From Archivesica marissinica (taxonomy: Eukaryota > Mollusca > Bivalvia > Venerida > Vesicomyidae): a DNA stretch of 64,000 nt. Every line of letters begins with the position of its first letter. Within the stretch, counting starts at the first letter, position 1. This document shows, in pieces, positions 1-15,500 of the stretch. The position numbers and the translations under genes are program-made. The DNA lies in contig CM026403.1 of NCBI GenBank assembly GCA_014843695.1, positions 48,711,382-48,775,381 of the forward strand, given 5' to 3'. Under the pieces are notes generated by a model. The model was not told the DNA's origin and ran no database searches. It saw only the letters and a list, made by a program, of their open reading frames with translations.

Positions 1-2548
1 CACCACTGCATATCACTCACTGCATATCACCCCTGCATATCACCACTGCATATCACCACTGTATATCACCACTGTATATCACCACTGTATATCACCGCTG
101 TATATCACCGCTGTATATCACCGCTGTATATCACCGCTGTATATCACCACTGTATATCACCACTGTATATCACCGCTGTATATCACCGCTGTATATCACC
201 ACTGTATATCACCACTGTATATCACCACGCATATCACCACTGCATATCACCACTGTATATCACCGCTGTATATCACCACTGCATATCACCACTGATATCA
301 CCACTGTATATCACCACTGTATATCACCACTGCATATCACCACTGCATATCACCACTGTATATCACCCTGTGTATATCACCGCTGTATATCACGCTGTAT
401 ATCACCACTGTATATCACCACTGTATATCACCACTGCATATCACCACTGTATATCACCACTGTATATCACCACTGCATATCACCACTGTATATCACCACT
501 GCATATCACCACTGTATATCACCACTGTATATCACCACTGCATATCACCACTGCATATCACCACTGTATATCACCACTGCATATCACCACTGCATATCAC
601 CACTGTATATCACCACTGTATATCACCACTGCATATCACCACTGCATATCACCACTGTATATCACCACTGTATATCACCACTGCATATCACCACTGTATA
701 TCACCACTGTATATCACCACTGCATATCACCACTGCATATCACCACTGCATATCACCACTGTATATCACCACTGCATATCACCACTGCATATCACCACTG
801 TATATCACCACTGTATATCACCACTGTATATCACACTGTATATCACTGTTCACTGCATATCACCACTGCATATCACCACTGTATATCACCACTGCATATC
901 ACCACTGCATATCACCACTGTATATCACCACTGCATATCACCACTGCATATCACCACTGCATATCACCACTGCATATCACCACTGCATATCACCACTGCA
1001 TATCACCACTGCATATCACCACTGCATATCACCACTGTATATCACCACTGCATATCACCACTGCATATCACCACTGCATATCACCACTGTATATCACCAC
1101 TGTATATCACCACTGCATATCACCACTGCATATCACCACTGTATATCACCACTGTATATCACCCGCTGTATATCACCGCTGTATATCACCCGCTGTATAT
1201 CACCGCTGTATATCACCCGCTGTATATCACCGCTGTATATCACCACTGTATATCACCACTGTATATCACCACTGTATATCACCCGCTGTATATCACCGCT
1301 GTATATCACCCGCTGTATATCACCGCTGTATATCACCACTGCATATCACACTGTATATCACCGCTGTATATCACCACTGCATATCACCACTGTATATCAC
1401 CACTGCATATCACCACTGTATATCACCACTGCATATCACCACTGCATATCACCATGTATATCACACTGTATATCACCGTGTAATCACCGCTGTATATCAC
1501 CACTGTATATCACCACTGTATATCACCCTGTATATCACCCTGTATATCACCACTGTATATCACCACTGCATATCACCATGTATATCACCACTGCATATCA
1601 CCACTGTATATCACCACTGCATATCACCACTGTATATCACCACTGCATATCACCACTGCATATCACCACTGTATATCACCACTGTATATCACCACTGTAT
1701 ATCACCACTGCATATCACCACTGTATATCACCACTGCATATCACCACTGTATATCACCACTGTATATCACCACTGCATATCACCACTGCATATCACCACT
1801 GTATATCACCACTGCATATCACCACTGTATATCACCGCTGCATATCACCCTGTATATCACCACTGTATATCACCACTGTATATCACACTGTATATCACCA
1901 CTGCATATCACCACTGTATATCACCACTGCATATCACCACTGCATATCACCACTGTATATCACCACTGTATATCACCACTGCATATCACCACTGCATATC
2001 ACCACTGTATATCACCACTGTATATCACCACTGCATATCACCACTGCATATCACCACTGTATATCACCACTGTATATCACCACTGCATATCACCACTGCA
2101 TATCACCACTGTATATCACCACTGTATATCACCACTGCATATCACCACTGCATATCACCACTGTATATCACCACTGTATATCACCACTGCATATCACCAC
2201 TGCATATCACCACTGTATATCACCACTGTATATCACCACTGCATATCACCACTGCATATCACCACTGTATATCACCACTGTATATCACCACTGCATATCA
2301 CCACTGCATATCACCACTGTATATCACCACTGTATATCACCACTGCATATCACCACTGCATATCACCACTGTATATCACCACTGTATATCACCACTGCAT
2401 ATCACCACTGTATATCACCACTGCATATCACCACTGTATATCACCACTGTATATCACCACTGCATATCACCACTGTATATCACCACTGTATATCACCACT
2501 GTATATCACCACTGTATATCACCACTGCATATCACCACTGTATATCAC
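1..2548. repeat. 13-bp satellite array (left end outside the window)
   Basis: This is a continuous head-to-tail array of a 13-bp unit, consensus CACCACTGTATAT. The main variants are a C/T change (TGTATATC versus TGCATATC) and a CpG-containing form (CACCGCTG) concentrated near 100-200 and 1150-1350. About 195 copies are visible, with rare 1-3 bp indels such as 828-850 and 1453-1485. Because 13 is coprime to 3, the translated pattern repeats every 39 bp and stays free of stops, which explains the very long but meaningless reading frames. From about 1918 to 2400 the variants alternate in a strict C-C-T-T order, giving a 52-bp higher-order period. The array begins before the window and runs into an assembly gap, so its true length is unknown. 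Confidence 0.97.
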
Positions 2549-3548
2549 NNNNNNNNNNNNNNNNNNNNNNNNNNNNNNNNNNNNNNNNNNNNNNNNNNNN
2601 NNNNNNNNNNNNNNNNNNNNNNNNNNNNNNNNNNNNNNNNNNNNNNNNNNNNNNNNNNNNNNNNNNNNNNNNNNNNNNNNNNNNNNNNNNNNNNNNNNNN
2701 NNNNNNNNNNNNNNNNNNNNNNNNNNNNNNNNNNNNNNNNNNNNNNNNNNNNNNNNNNNNNNNNNNNNNNNNNNNNNNNNNNNNNNNNNNNNNNNNNNNN
2801 NNNNNNNNNNNNNNNNNNNNNNNNNNNNNNNNNNNNNNNNNNNNNNNNNNNNNNNNNNNNNNNNNNNNNNNNNNNNNNNNNNNNNNNNNNNNNNNNNNNN
2901 NNNNNNNNNNNNNNNNNNNNNNNNNNNNNNNNNNNNNNNNNNNNNNNNNNNNNNNNNNNNNNNNNNNNNNNNNNNNNNNNNNNNNNNNNNNNNNNNNNNN
3001 NNNNNNNNNNNNNNNNNNNNNNNNNNNNNNNNNNNNNNNNNNNNNNNNNNNNNNNNNNNNNNNNNNNNNNNNNNNNNNNNNNNNNNNNNNNNNNNNNNNN
3101 NNNNNNNNNNNNNNNNNNNNNNNNNNNNNNNNNNNNNNNNNNNNNNNNNNNNNNNNNNNNNNNNNNNNNNNNNNNNNNNNNNNNNNNNNNNNNNNNNNNN
3201 NNNNNNNNNNNNNNNNNNNNNNNNNNNNNNNNNNNNNNNNNNNNNNNNNNNNNNNNNNNNNNNNNNNNNNNNNNNNNNNNNNNNNNNNNNNNNNNNNNNN
3301 NNNNNNNNNNNNNNNNNNNNNNNNNNNNNNNNNNNNNNNNNNNNNNNNNNNNNNNNNNNNNNNNNNNNNNNNNNNNNNNNNNNNNNNNNNNNNNNNNNNN
3401 NNNNNNNNNNNNNNNNNNNNNNNNNNNNNNNNNNNNNNNNNNNNNNNNNNNNNNNNNNNNNNNNNNNNNNNNNNNNNNNNNNNNNNNNNNNNNNNNNNNN
3501 NNNNNNNNNNNNNNNNNNNNNNNNNNNNNNNNNNNNNNNNNNNNNNNN
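2549..3548. other. Assembly gap (1,000 N)
   Basis: Exactly 1,000 ambiguous bases separate the 13-bp satellite from the 39-bp satellite. The round number suggests a placeholder, not a measured distance. The junction between the two satellites is therefore unseen. Confidence 0.99.
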
Positions 3549-6500
3549 CATCCAGCTTGATGTATATCCTTCCGGCTTTATGTATCTCATCCAGCTTGGT
3601 GTATATCCGTCCGGCTTTATGTATCTCATCCAGCTTGATGTCTATCCGTCCGGCGTTATGTATCTCATCCAGCTTGATGTCTACCCGTCCGGCTTTATGT
3701 ATCTCAACCGGCTTTATATATCTCATCCGGCTGTATGTATCTCATACAGCTTGATGTCTATCAGTCCAGCTTTATGTATCTCATCCGGCTTTATGGCGAT
3801 ATGTATCTCATCCGGCTTTATGTATCTCATCCGGCTTTATGTATCTCATCCAGCTTGATGTCTATCCGTCCGGCTTTATGTATCTCATCCGGCTTTATGT
3901 ATCTCATCCGGCTTTATGTATCTCATCCAGTTTGATGTATATCCGTCCGGCTTTATGTATCTCATACAGCTTGGTGTATATCCGTCCGGCTTTTTGTATC
4001 TCATACGGCTGTATGTATCTCATCCAGCTTGATGTATATCCGTCCGGTTTTATGTATCTCATCCAGCTTGGTGTATATCCTTCCGGCTTTATGTATCTCA
4101 TTAATCTCATCCAGCTTGATGTATATCCGTCCGGCTTTATGTATCTCATCCAGCTTGATGTCTATCCGCCGTCCGGCTTTATGTATCTCATCCAGCTTGA
4201 TGTCTATCCGTCCGGCTTTATGTATCTCATCCAGCTTGATGTCTATCCGTCCGGCTTTATGTATCTCATCCAGCTTGATGTCTATCCGTCCGGCTTTATG
4301 TATCTCATCCAGCTTGATGTCTATCCGTCCGGCTTTATGTATTTAATCCAGCTTGATGTATATCCGTCCGGCTTTATGTATCTCATCCAGCTTGATGTCT
4401 ATCCGTCCGGCTTTATGTATCTCATCCGGCTTTATGTATCTCATCCAGCTTGATTTCTATCCGTCCGGCTTTATGTATCTCATCCAGCTTGATGTATATC
4501 CGTACGGCTATATGTATCTCATCCAGCTTGATGTCTATCCGTCCGGCTTTATGTATCTCATCCAGCTTGGAGTATATCAGTCCAGCTTTATGTATCTCAT
4601 CCAGCTTGGTGTATATCCATCCGGCTTTATGTATCTCATCCGGCTTGGTGTATAACCGTCCGGTTTTATGTATCTCATCCAGCTTGGTGTATATCCGTCC
4701 GGCTTTATGTATCTCATCCAGCTTGATGTCTATCAGGCTTTATGTATCTCATCCAGCTTGATGTCTATCCGTCCGGCTTTATGTATCTCATCCAGCTTGA
4801 TGTCTATCCGTCCGGCTTTATGTATCTCATCCAGCTTGATGTATATCCGTCCGGCTTTATGTATCTCATCCAGCTTGATGTCTATCCGTCCGGCTTTATG
4901 TATCTCATCCAGCTTGGTGTATATCCGTCCGGCTTTATGTATCTCATCCAGTTTGGTGTATATCCGTCCGGCTTTATGTATCTAATCCAGCTTGGTGTAT
5001 ATCCGTCCGGCTATATGTATCTCATCCAGCTTGATGTCTATCCGTCCGGCTTTATGTATCTCATCCGGCGTTATGTATTTCATCCAGCTTGATGTCTATC
5101 CGTCCGGCTTTATGTATCTCATCCGGCATTATGTATATCATCCGGCTTTATGTATCTCATTCAGCTTGATGTCTATCCGTCCGGCTTTATGTATCTAATC
5201 CAGCTTGATGTATATCCGTCGGCTTTATGTATCTCATCCAGCTTGATATATATCCGTCCAGCTTTATGTATCTCATCCGGTTTTATGTATCTCATCCAGC
5301 TTGATGTCTATCCGTCCGGCTTTATGTATCTCATCCAGCTTGATGTCTATCCGTCCGGCTTTATGTATCTCATCCAGCTTGGTGTATATCCGTCCGGCTT
5401 TATGTATCTCATCCAGCTTGGTGTATATCCGTCCGGCTTTATGTATCTCATCCAGCTTGATGTATATCCGTCCGGCTTTATGTATCTCATCCAGCTTGGT
5501 GTATATCCTCCGGCTTTATGTATCTCATCCAGCTTGGTGTATATCCGTCCGGCTTTATGTATCTCATCCAGTTTGGTGTATATCCGTCCGGCTTTATGTA
5601 TCTCATCCAGCTTGGTGTATATCCGTCCGGCTATATGTATCTCATCCAGCTTGATGTCTATCCGTCCGGCTTTATGTATCTCATCCGGCTTTATGTATTT
5701 CATTCAGCTTGATGTCTATCCGTCCGGCTTTATGTATCACATCCGGCTTTATGTATCTCATCCGGCTTTATGTATCTCATCCAGCTTGATGTCTATCCGT
5801 CCGGCTTTATGTATCTCATCCAGTTTGGTGTATATCAGTCCGGCTTTATGTATCATATCCAGCTTGGTGTATATCCGTCCGGCTATATGTATCTCATACC
5901 GCTTGGTGTATATCCGTCCGGCTTTATGTAACTCATCCAGCTTGGTGTCTATCCGTCAGGCTTTATATATCTCATTCGGCTGTATGTATCTCATCCAGCT
6001 TGATGTATATCCGCCCGGCTTTATGTATCTCATCCAGCTTGATGTATATCCGTCCGGAGTTATGTATCTCATCCAGCTTGGTGTATATCCGTCCGGCTTT
6101 ATGTATCTCATCAGGCTTGGTGTATATCCATCCGGCTTTATGTATCTCATCCAACTTGGTGTATATCCGTCCGGCTTTATGTATCTCATCCAGCTTGGTG
6201 TATATCCGTTCGGCTTTATGTATCTCATCCAGCTTGGTGTATATCCGTCCGGCTTTATGTATCTCATAAAGCATGGTGTATATCCGTCCGGCTTTATGTA
6301 TCTCATTCAGCTTGATGTATATCCGTCCGGCTTTATGTATCTCATCCGGCTTTATGTATTTTATCCGGATTTATGTATCTCATCCAGCTTGATGTCTATC
6401 CGTCCGGCTTTATGTATCTCATCCGGCTTTATGTATCTCATCCGGCTTTATGTATCTCATCCAGCTTGATGTCTATCCGTCCGGCTTTATGTATCTCATC

Positions 6501-9500
6501 CAGTTTGGTGTATATCCGTCCGGCTTTATGTATATCATCCAGCTTGGTGTATATCCGTCCGGCTTTATGTATCTCATCCAGCTTGGTGTATATCCGTCCG
6601 GCTTTATGTATATCATCCAGCTTGATGTCTATCCGTCCGGATTTATGTATCTCATCCAGCTTGATGTCTATCCGTCCGGCTTTATGTATCTCATCCAGCT
6701 TGATGTCTACCCGTCCGGCTTTATGTATCTCAACCGGCTTTATGTATCTCATCCGGCTATATGTATCTCAAACAGCTTGATGTCTATCCGTCCAGCTTTA
6801 TGTATCTCATCCAGCTTGATGTCTATCCGTCCGGCTTTATATATCTAATCCAGATTGATGTCTATCCGTCGGCTTTATGTATCTCATCCAACTTGATGTC
6901 TATCCGTCCGGCTTTATGTATCTCATCCGGCTTTATGTATCTCATCCAGCTTGATGTATATCCGTCCAGCTTTATGTATCTCATCCAGCTTGATGTCTAT
7001 CCGTCCGGCTTTATGTATCTCATCCAGCTTGATGTATATCCGTCCGGCTTTATGTATCTCATCCAGCTTGGTGTATATCCATCCGGCTTTATGTATCTTA
7101 TCCAGCTTGATGTCTATCCGTCTGGCTTTATGTATCTCATCCGGCTTTATGTATCTCATCCAACTTGATGTCTATCCGTCCGGCTTTATGTATCTCATCC
7201 AGCTTGATGTCTATCCGTCCGGCTTTATGTATCTCATCCAGCTTGATGTATATCCGTCCGGCTATATGTATCTCATCCAGCTTGATGTCTATCCGTCCGG
7301 CTTTATGTATCTCGTCCAGCTTGGTGTATATCCGTCCGGCTTTATGTATCTCATCCAGCTTGGTGTATATCCATCCGGCTTTATGTATCTCATCCGGCTT
7401 GGTGTATATCCGCCCGGCTTTATGTATCTCATCCAGCTTGATGTCTATCCGTCCGGCTTTATGTATCTCATCCAGCTTGATGTCTATCCGTCCGGCTTTA
7501 TGTATCTCATCCAGCTTGATGTCTATCCGTCCGGCTTTATGTATCTCATCCAGCTTGATGTCTATCCGTCCGGCTTTATGTATCTCATCCAGCTTGATGT
7601 ATATCCGTCCGGCTTTATGTATCTCATCCAGCTTGGTGTATATCCGTCCGGCTTTATGTATCTCATCCAGCTTGGTGTATATCCGTCCGGCTTTATGTAT
7701 CTCATCCGGCTTGGTGTATATCCGTCCGGCTTTATGTATCTCATCCAGCTTGGTGTATATCCGTCCGGCTTTATGAATCTCATCCAGCTTGGTGTATATC
7801 CGTCCGGCTTTATGTATCTCATCCAGCTTGATGTCTATCCATCCGGCTTTATGTATCTCATCCGGCTTTATGGCTTTATGTATCTCATCCGGCTTTATGT
7901 ATCTCATCCGGCTTTATGTATCTTATCCAGCTTGATGTCTATCCGCCCGGCTTTATGTATCTCATCCAGCTTGATGTATATCCGTCCGGCTTTATGTATC
8001 TCATACAGCTTGGTGTATATCCGTCCGGCTTTATGTATCTCATCCAGCTTGGTGTCTATCCGTCCGGCTTTATGTATCTCATTCGGCTGTATTTATCTCA
8101 TCCAGCTTGATGTATATCCGTCCGGCTTTATGTATCTCATCCAGCTTGATGTCTATCCATCCGGCTTTATGTATCTCATCCAGCTTGGTGTATATCCGTC
8201 CGGCTTTATGTATCTCATCCAGCTTGGTGTCTATCCGTCCGGCTTTATGTATCTAATTCGGCTGTATGTATCTCATCCAGCTTGATGTATATCCTTCCGG
8301 CTTTATGTATCTCATCCAGCTTGGTGTATATCCGTCCGGCTTTATGTATCTTATCCAGCTTGATGTCTATCCGGCTTTATGTATCTCATCCAGCTTGATG
8401 TCTATCCGTCCGGCTTTATGTATCTCATCCAGCTTGATGTCTATCCGTCCGGCGTTATGTATCTCATCCAGCTTGGTGTATATCCGTCCGGCTTTATGTA
8501 TCTCATCCAGCTTGATGTCTACCCGTCCGGCTTTATGTATCTCAACCGGCTGTATGTATCTCATACAGCTTGATATCTATCCGTCCAGCTTTATGTATCT
8601 CATCCAGCTTGATGTCTATCCGTCCGGCTTTATGTATCTAATCCAGCTTGATGTCTATCCGTCCGGCTTTATGTATCTCACCCAGCTTGATGTCTATCCA
8701 TCCAGCTTTATGTATCTCATCCCGCTTTATGTATCTCATCCAGCTTGATGTCTATCCGTCCGGCTTTATGTATCTCATCCAGCTTGATGTCTATCCGTCC
8801 GGCTTTATGTATCTCATCCAGATGTATATCCGTCGGGCTTTATGTATCTCATCCAGCTTGATGTCTATCCGTCCGGCTTTATGTATCTCATCCAGCTTGA
8901 TGTATATCCGTCCGCTTTATGTATCTCATCCAGCTTGATGTCTATCCGTCCGGCTTTATGTATCTAATCCAGCTTGATGTATATCCGTCCGGCTTTATGT
9001 ATCTCATCCAGTTTGATGTCTATCCGTCCGTTGTTTATCCGCTTTATGTATCTCATCCAGCTTGATGTCTATCCGTCCGGCTTTATGTATCTCATCCAGC
9101 TTGATGTCTATCCGTCCGGCTTTATGTATCTCATCCAGCTTGATGTATATCCGTCCGGCTTTATGTATCTCATCCAGCTTGATGTCTATCCGTCCGGCTT
9201 TATGTATCTCATCCAGCTTGGTGTATATCCGTCCGGCTTTATGTATCTCATCCAGCTTGATGTATATCCGTCCGGCTTTATGTATCTCATCCGGCTTGGT
9301 GTATATCCGTCCGGCTTTATGTATCTCATCCAGCTTGGTGTATATCCGTCCGGCTTTATGTATCTCATCCAGCTTGGTGTATATCCGTCCGGCTTTATGT
9401 ATCTCATCCAGCTTGATGTCTATCCGTCCGGCTTTATGTATCTCATCCGGCTTTATGGCGTTATGTATCTCATCCGGCTTTATGTATCTCATCCGGCTTT

Positions 9501-12500
9501 ATGTATCTCATCCAGCTTGATGTCTATCCGTCCGGCTTTATGTATCTCATCCGGCTTTATGTATCTCATCCGGCTTTATGTATCTCATCCAGCTTGATGT
9601 ATATCCGTCCGGCTTTATGTATCTCATACAGCTTGGTGTATATCCGTCCGGCTTTTTGTATCTCATACGGCTGTATGTATCTCATCCAGCTTGATGTATA
9701 TCCGTCCGGTTTTATGTATCTCATCCAGCTTGATGTCTATCCTTCCGGCTTTATGTATCTCATCCAGCTTGGTGTATATCCGTCCGGCTTTATGTATCTC
9801 ATCCAGCTTGATGTCTATCCGTCCGGCTTTATGTATCTCATCCAGCTTGATGTCTATCCGTCCGGCTTTATGTATCTCATCCGGCTTTATGTATCTCATC
9901 CAGCTTGATGTCTATCCGTCCGGCTTTATGTATCTCATCCAGCTTGATGTCTATCCGTCCGGCTTTATGTATCTCATCCAGCTTGATGTATATCCGTCCG
10001 GCTATATGTATCTCATCCAGCTTGATGTCTATCCGTCCGGCTTTATGTATCTCATCCAGCTTGGTGTATATCCGTCCGGCTTTATGTATCTCATCCAGCT
10101 TGGTGTATATCCATCCGGCTTTATGTATCTCATCCGGCTTGGTGTATATCCGTCCGGCTTTATGTATCTCATCCAGCTTGGTGTATATCCGTCCGGCTTT
10201 ATGAATCTCATCCAGCTTGGTGTATATCCGTCCGGCTTTATGTATCTCATCCAGCTTGATGTCTATCCATCCGGCTTTATGTATCTCATCCGGCTTTATG
10301 GCTTTATGTATCTCATCCGGCTTTATGTATCTCATCCGGCTTTATGTATCTTATCCAGCTTGATGTCTATCCGTCCGGCTTTATGTATCTCATCCAGCTT
10401 GATGTATATCCGTCCGGCTTTATGTATCTCATACAGCTTGGTGTATATCCGTCCGGCTTTATGTATCTCATCCAGCTTGGTGTCTATCCGTCCGGCTTTA
10501 TGTATCTCATTCGGCTGTATGTATCTCATCCAGCTTGATGTATATCCGTCCGGCTTTATGTATCTCATCCAGCTTGATGTCTATCCATCCGGCTTTATGT
10601 ATCTCATCCAGCTTGGTGTATATCCGTCCGGCTTTATGTATCTCATCCAGCTTGGTGTCTATCCGTCCGGCTTTATGTATCTCATTCGGCTGTATGTATC
10701 TCATCCAGCTTGATGTATATCCTTCCGGCTTTATGTATCTCATCCAGCTTGGTGAATATCCGTCCGGCTTTATGTATCTTATCCAGCTTGATGTCTATCC
10801 GGCTTTATGTATCTCATCCAGCTTGATGTCTATCCGTCCGGCTTTATGTATCTCATCCAGCTTGATGTCTATCCGTCCGGCGTTATGTATCTCATCCAGC
10901 TTGGTGTATATCCGTCCGGCTTTATGTATCTCATCCAGCTTGATGTCTACCCGTCCGGCTTTATGTATCTCAACCGGCTGTATGTATCTCATACAGCTTG
11001 ATGTCTATCCGTCCAGCTTTATGTATCTCATCCAGCTTGATGTCTATCCGTCCGGCTTTATGTATCTAATCCAGCTTGATGTCTATCCGTCGGCTTTATG
11101 TATCTCATCCAGCTTGATGTCTATCCGTCCGGCTTTATGTATCTCATCCCGCTTTATGTATCTCATCCAGCTTGATGTCTATCCGTCCGGCTTTATGTAT
11201 CTCATCCAGCTTGATGTCTATCCGTCCGGCTTTATGTATCTCATCCAGCTTGATATATCCGTCCGGCTTTATGTATCTCATCCAGCTTGATGTCTATCCG
11301 TCCGGCTTTATGTATCTCATCCAGCTTGATGTCTATCCGTCCGGCTTTATGTATCTCATCCAGCTTGATGTCTATCCGTCCGGCTTTATGTATCTCATCC
11401 AGCTTGATGTATCTCCTCCGGCTTTATGTATCTCATCCAGCTTGATGTCTATCCGTCCGGCTTTATGTATCTCATCCAGCTTGATGTCTATCCGTCCGGC
11501 TTTATGTATCTCATCCAGCTTGATGTCTATCCGTCCGGCTTTATGTATCTCATCCAGCTTGATGTATATCCGTCCGGCTATATGTATCTCATCCAGCTTG
11601 ATTTCTATCCGTCCGGCTTTATGTATCTCATCCAGCTTGGTGTATATCCGTCCGGCTTCATGTATCTCATCCAGCTTTATGTATATCCATCCGGCTTTAT
11701 GTATCTCATCCGGCTTGGTGTATATCCGTCCGGCTTTATGTATCTCATCCAGCTTGGTGTATATCCGTCCGGCTTTATGAATCTCATCCAGCTTGGTGTA
11801 TATCCGTCCGGCTTTATGTATCTCATCCAGCTTGATGTCTATCCATCCGACTTTATGTATCTCATCCGGCTTTATGGCGTTATGTATCTCATCCGGCTTT
11901 ATGTATCTCATCCGGCTTTATGTATCTCATCCAGCTTGATGTATATCCGTCCGGCTTTATGTATCTCATACAGCTTGGTGTATATCCGTCCGGCTTTTTG
12001 TATCTCATACGGCTGTATGTATCTCATCCAGCTTGATGTATATCCGTCCGGTTTTATGTATCTCATCCAGCTTGATGTCTATCCGTCCGGCTTTATGTAT
12101 CTCATCCAGCTTGGTGTATATCCGTCCGGCTTTATGTATCTCATCCAGCTTGATGTCTATCCGTCCGGCTTTATGTATCTCATCCAGCTTGATGTCTATC
12201 CGTCCGGCTTTATGTATCTCATCCAGCTTGATGTCTATCCGTCCGGCTTTATGTATCTCATCCAGCTTGATGTCTATCCGTCCGGCTTTATGTATCTCAT
12301 CCAGCTTGATGTCTATCCGTCCGGCTTTATGTATCTAATCCAGCTTGATGTATATCCGTCCGGCTTTATGTATCTCATCCAGCTTGATGTCTATCCGTCC
12401 GGCTTTATGTATCTCATCCGGCTTTATGTATCTCATCCAGCTTGATGTCTATCCGTCCGGCTTTATGTATCTCATCCAGCTTGATGTCTATCCGTCCGGC

Positions 12501-15500
12501 TTTATGTATCTCATCCAGCTTGATGTATATCCGTCCGGCTATATGTATCTCATCCAGCTTGATGTCTATCCGTCCGGCTTTATGTATCTCATCCAGCTTG
12601 GTGTATATCCGTCCGGCTTTATGTATCTCATCCAGCTTGGTGTATATCCATCCGGCTTTATGTATCTCATCCGGCTTGGTGTATATCCGTCCGGCTTTAT
12701 GTATCTCATCCAGCTTGGTGTATATCCGTCCGGCTTTATGTATCTCATCCAGCTTGATGTCTATCCGGCTTTATGTATCTCATCCAGCTTGATGTCTATC
12801 CGTCCGGCTTTATGTATCTCATCCAGCTTGATGTCTATCCGTCCGGCTTTATGTATCTCATCCAGCTTGATGTCTATCCGTCCGGCTTTATGTATTTAAT
12901 CCAGCTTGATGTATATCCGTCCGGCTTTATGTATCTCATCCGGCTTTATGGCTTTATGTATCTCATCCGGCTTTATGTATCTCATCCGGCTTTATGTATC
13001 TTATCCAGCTTGATGTCTATCCGTCCGGCTTTATGTATCTCATCCAGCTTGATGTATATCCGTCCGGCTTTATGTATCTCATACAGCTTGGTGTATATCC
13101 GTCCGGCTTTATGTATCTCATCCAGCTTGGTGTCTATCCGTCCGGCTTTATGTATCTCATTCGGCTGTATGTATCTAATCCAGCTTGATGTCTATCCATC
13201 CGGCTTTATGTATCTCATCCAGCTTGGTGTATATCCGTCCGGCTTTATGTATCTCATTCGGCTGTATGTATCTATCCAGCTTGATGTATATCCTTCCGGC
13301 TTTATGTATCTCATCCAGCTTGGTGTATATCCGTCCGGCTTTATGTATCTCATCCAGCTTGATGTCTATCCGTCCGGCGTTATGTATCTCATCCAGCTTG
13401 ATGTCTACCCGTCCGGCTTTATGTATCTCAACCGGCTTTATATATCTCATCCGGCTGTATGTATCTCATACAGCTTGATGTCTATCAGTCCAGCTTTATG
13501 TATCTCATCCGGCTTTATGGCGATATGTATCTCATCCGGCTTTATGTATCTCATCCGGCTTTATGTATCTCATCCAGCTTGATGTCTATCCGTCCGGCTT
13601 TATGTATCTCATCCGGCTTTATGTATCTCATCCGGCTTTATGTATCTCATCCAGCTTGATGTATATCCGTCCGGCTTTATGTATCTCATCAGCTTGGTGT
13701 ATATCCGTCCGGCTTTTTGTATCTCATCGGCTGTATGTATCTCATCCAGCTTGATGTATATCCGTCCGGCTTTATGTATCTCATCCAGCTTGGTGTATAT
13801 CCGTCCGGCTTTATGTATCTCATTCGGCTGTATGTATCTCATCCAGCTTGATGTATATCCGTCCGGCTTTATGTATCTCATCCAGCTTGATGTCTATCCG
13901 GCTTTATGTATCTCATCCAGCTTGATGTCTATCCGTCCGGCTTTATGTATCTCATCCAGCTTGATGTCTATCCGTCCGGCTTTATGTATCTCATCCAGCT
14001 TGATGTCTATCCGTCCGGCTTTATGTATCTCATCCAGCTTGATGTCTATCCGTCCGGCTTTATGTATCTCATCCAGCTTGATGTCTATCCGTCCGGCTTT
14101 ATGTATCTCATCCAGCTTGATGTATATCCGTCCGGCTTTATGTATCTCATCCAGCTTGATGTCTATCCGTCCGGCTTTATGTATCTCATCCGGCTTTATG
14201 TATCTCATCCAGCTTGATGTATATCCGTCCGGCTTTATGTATCTCATCCAGCTTGATGTATATCCGTCCGGCTTTATGTATCTCATCCAGCTTGGTGTAT
14301 ATCCGTCCGGCTTTATGTATCTCATCCAGCTTGGTGTATATCCGTCCGGCTTTATGTATCTCATCCAGCTTGATGTATATCCGTCCGGCTTTATGTATCT
14401 CATCCAGCTTGGTGTCTATCCGTCCGGCTTTATGTATCTCATCCAGCTTGATGTCTATCCGTCTTTATGTATCTCATCCAGCTTGATGTCTATCCGTCCG
14501 GCTTTATGTATCTCATCCAGCTTGATGTCTATCCGTCCGGCTTTATGTATCTCATCCAGCTTGATGTATATCCGTCCGGCTTTATGTATCTCATCCAGCT
14601 TGATGTCTATCCGTCCGGCTTTATGTATCTCATCCAGCTTGGTGTATATCCGTCCGGCTTTATGTATCTCATCCAGCTTGGTGTATATCCGTCCGGCTTT
14701 ATGTATCTCATCCAGCTTGGTGTATATCCGTCCGGCTTTATGTATCTCATCCAGCTTGATGTCTATCCGTCCGGCTTTATGTATCTCATCCGGCGTTATG
14801 TATTTCATCCAGCTTGATGTCTATCCGTCCGGCTTTATGTATCTCATCCGGCTTTATGTATATCATCCGGCTTTATGTATCTCATTCAGCTTGATGTCTA
14901 TCCGTCCGGCTTTATGTATCTAATCCAGCTTGATGTATATCCGTCGGCTTTATGTATCTCATCCAGCTTGATATATATCCGTCCAGCTTTATGTATCTCA
15001 TCCGGTTTTATGTATCTCATCCAGCTTGATGTCTATCCGTCCGGCTTTATGTATCTCATCCAGCTTGATGTCTATCCGTCCGGCTTTATGTATCTCATCC
15101 AGCTTGATGTATATCCGTCCGGCTTTATGTATCTCATCCAGCTTGGTGTATATCCGTCCGGCTTTATGTATCTCATCCAGCTTGTGTATATCCGTCCGGC
15201 TTTATGTATCTCATCCAGCTTGGTGTTATCCGTCCGGCTTTATGTATCTCATCCAGCTTGGTGTATATCCGTCCGGCTTTATGTATCTCATCCAGTTTGG
15301 TGTATATCCGTCCGGCTTTATGTATCTCATCCAGCTTGGTGTATATCCGTCCGGCTATATGTATCTCATCCAGCTTGATGTCTATCCGTCCGGCTTTATG
15401 TATCTCATCCGGCTTTATGTATTTCATTCAGCTTGATGTCTATCCGTCCGGCTTTATGTATCACATCCGGCTTTATGTATCTCATCCGGCTTTATGTATC

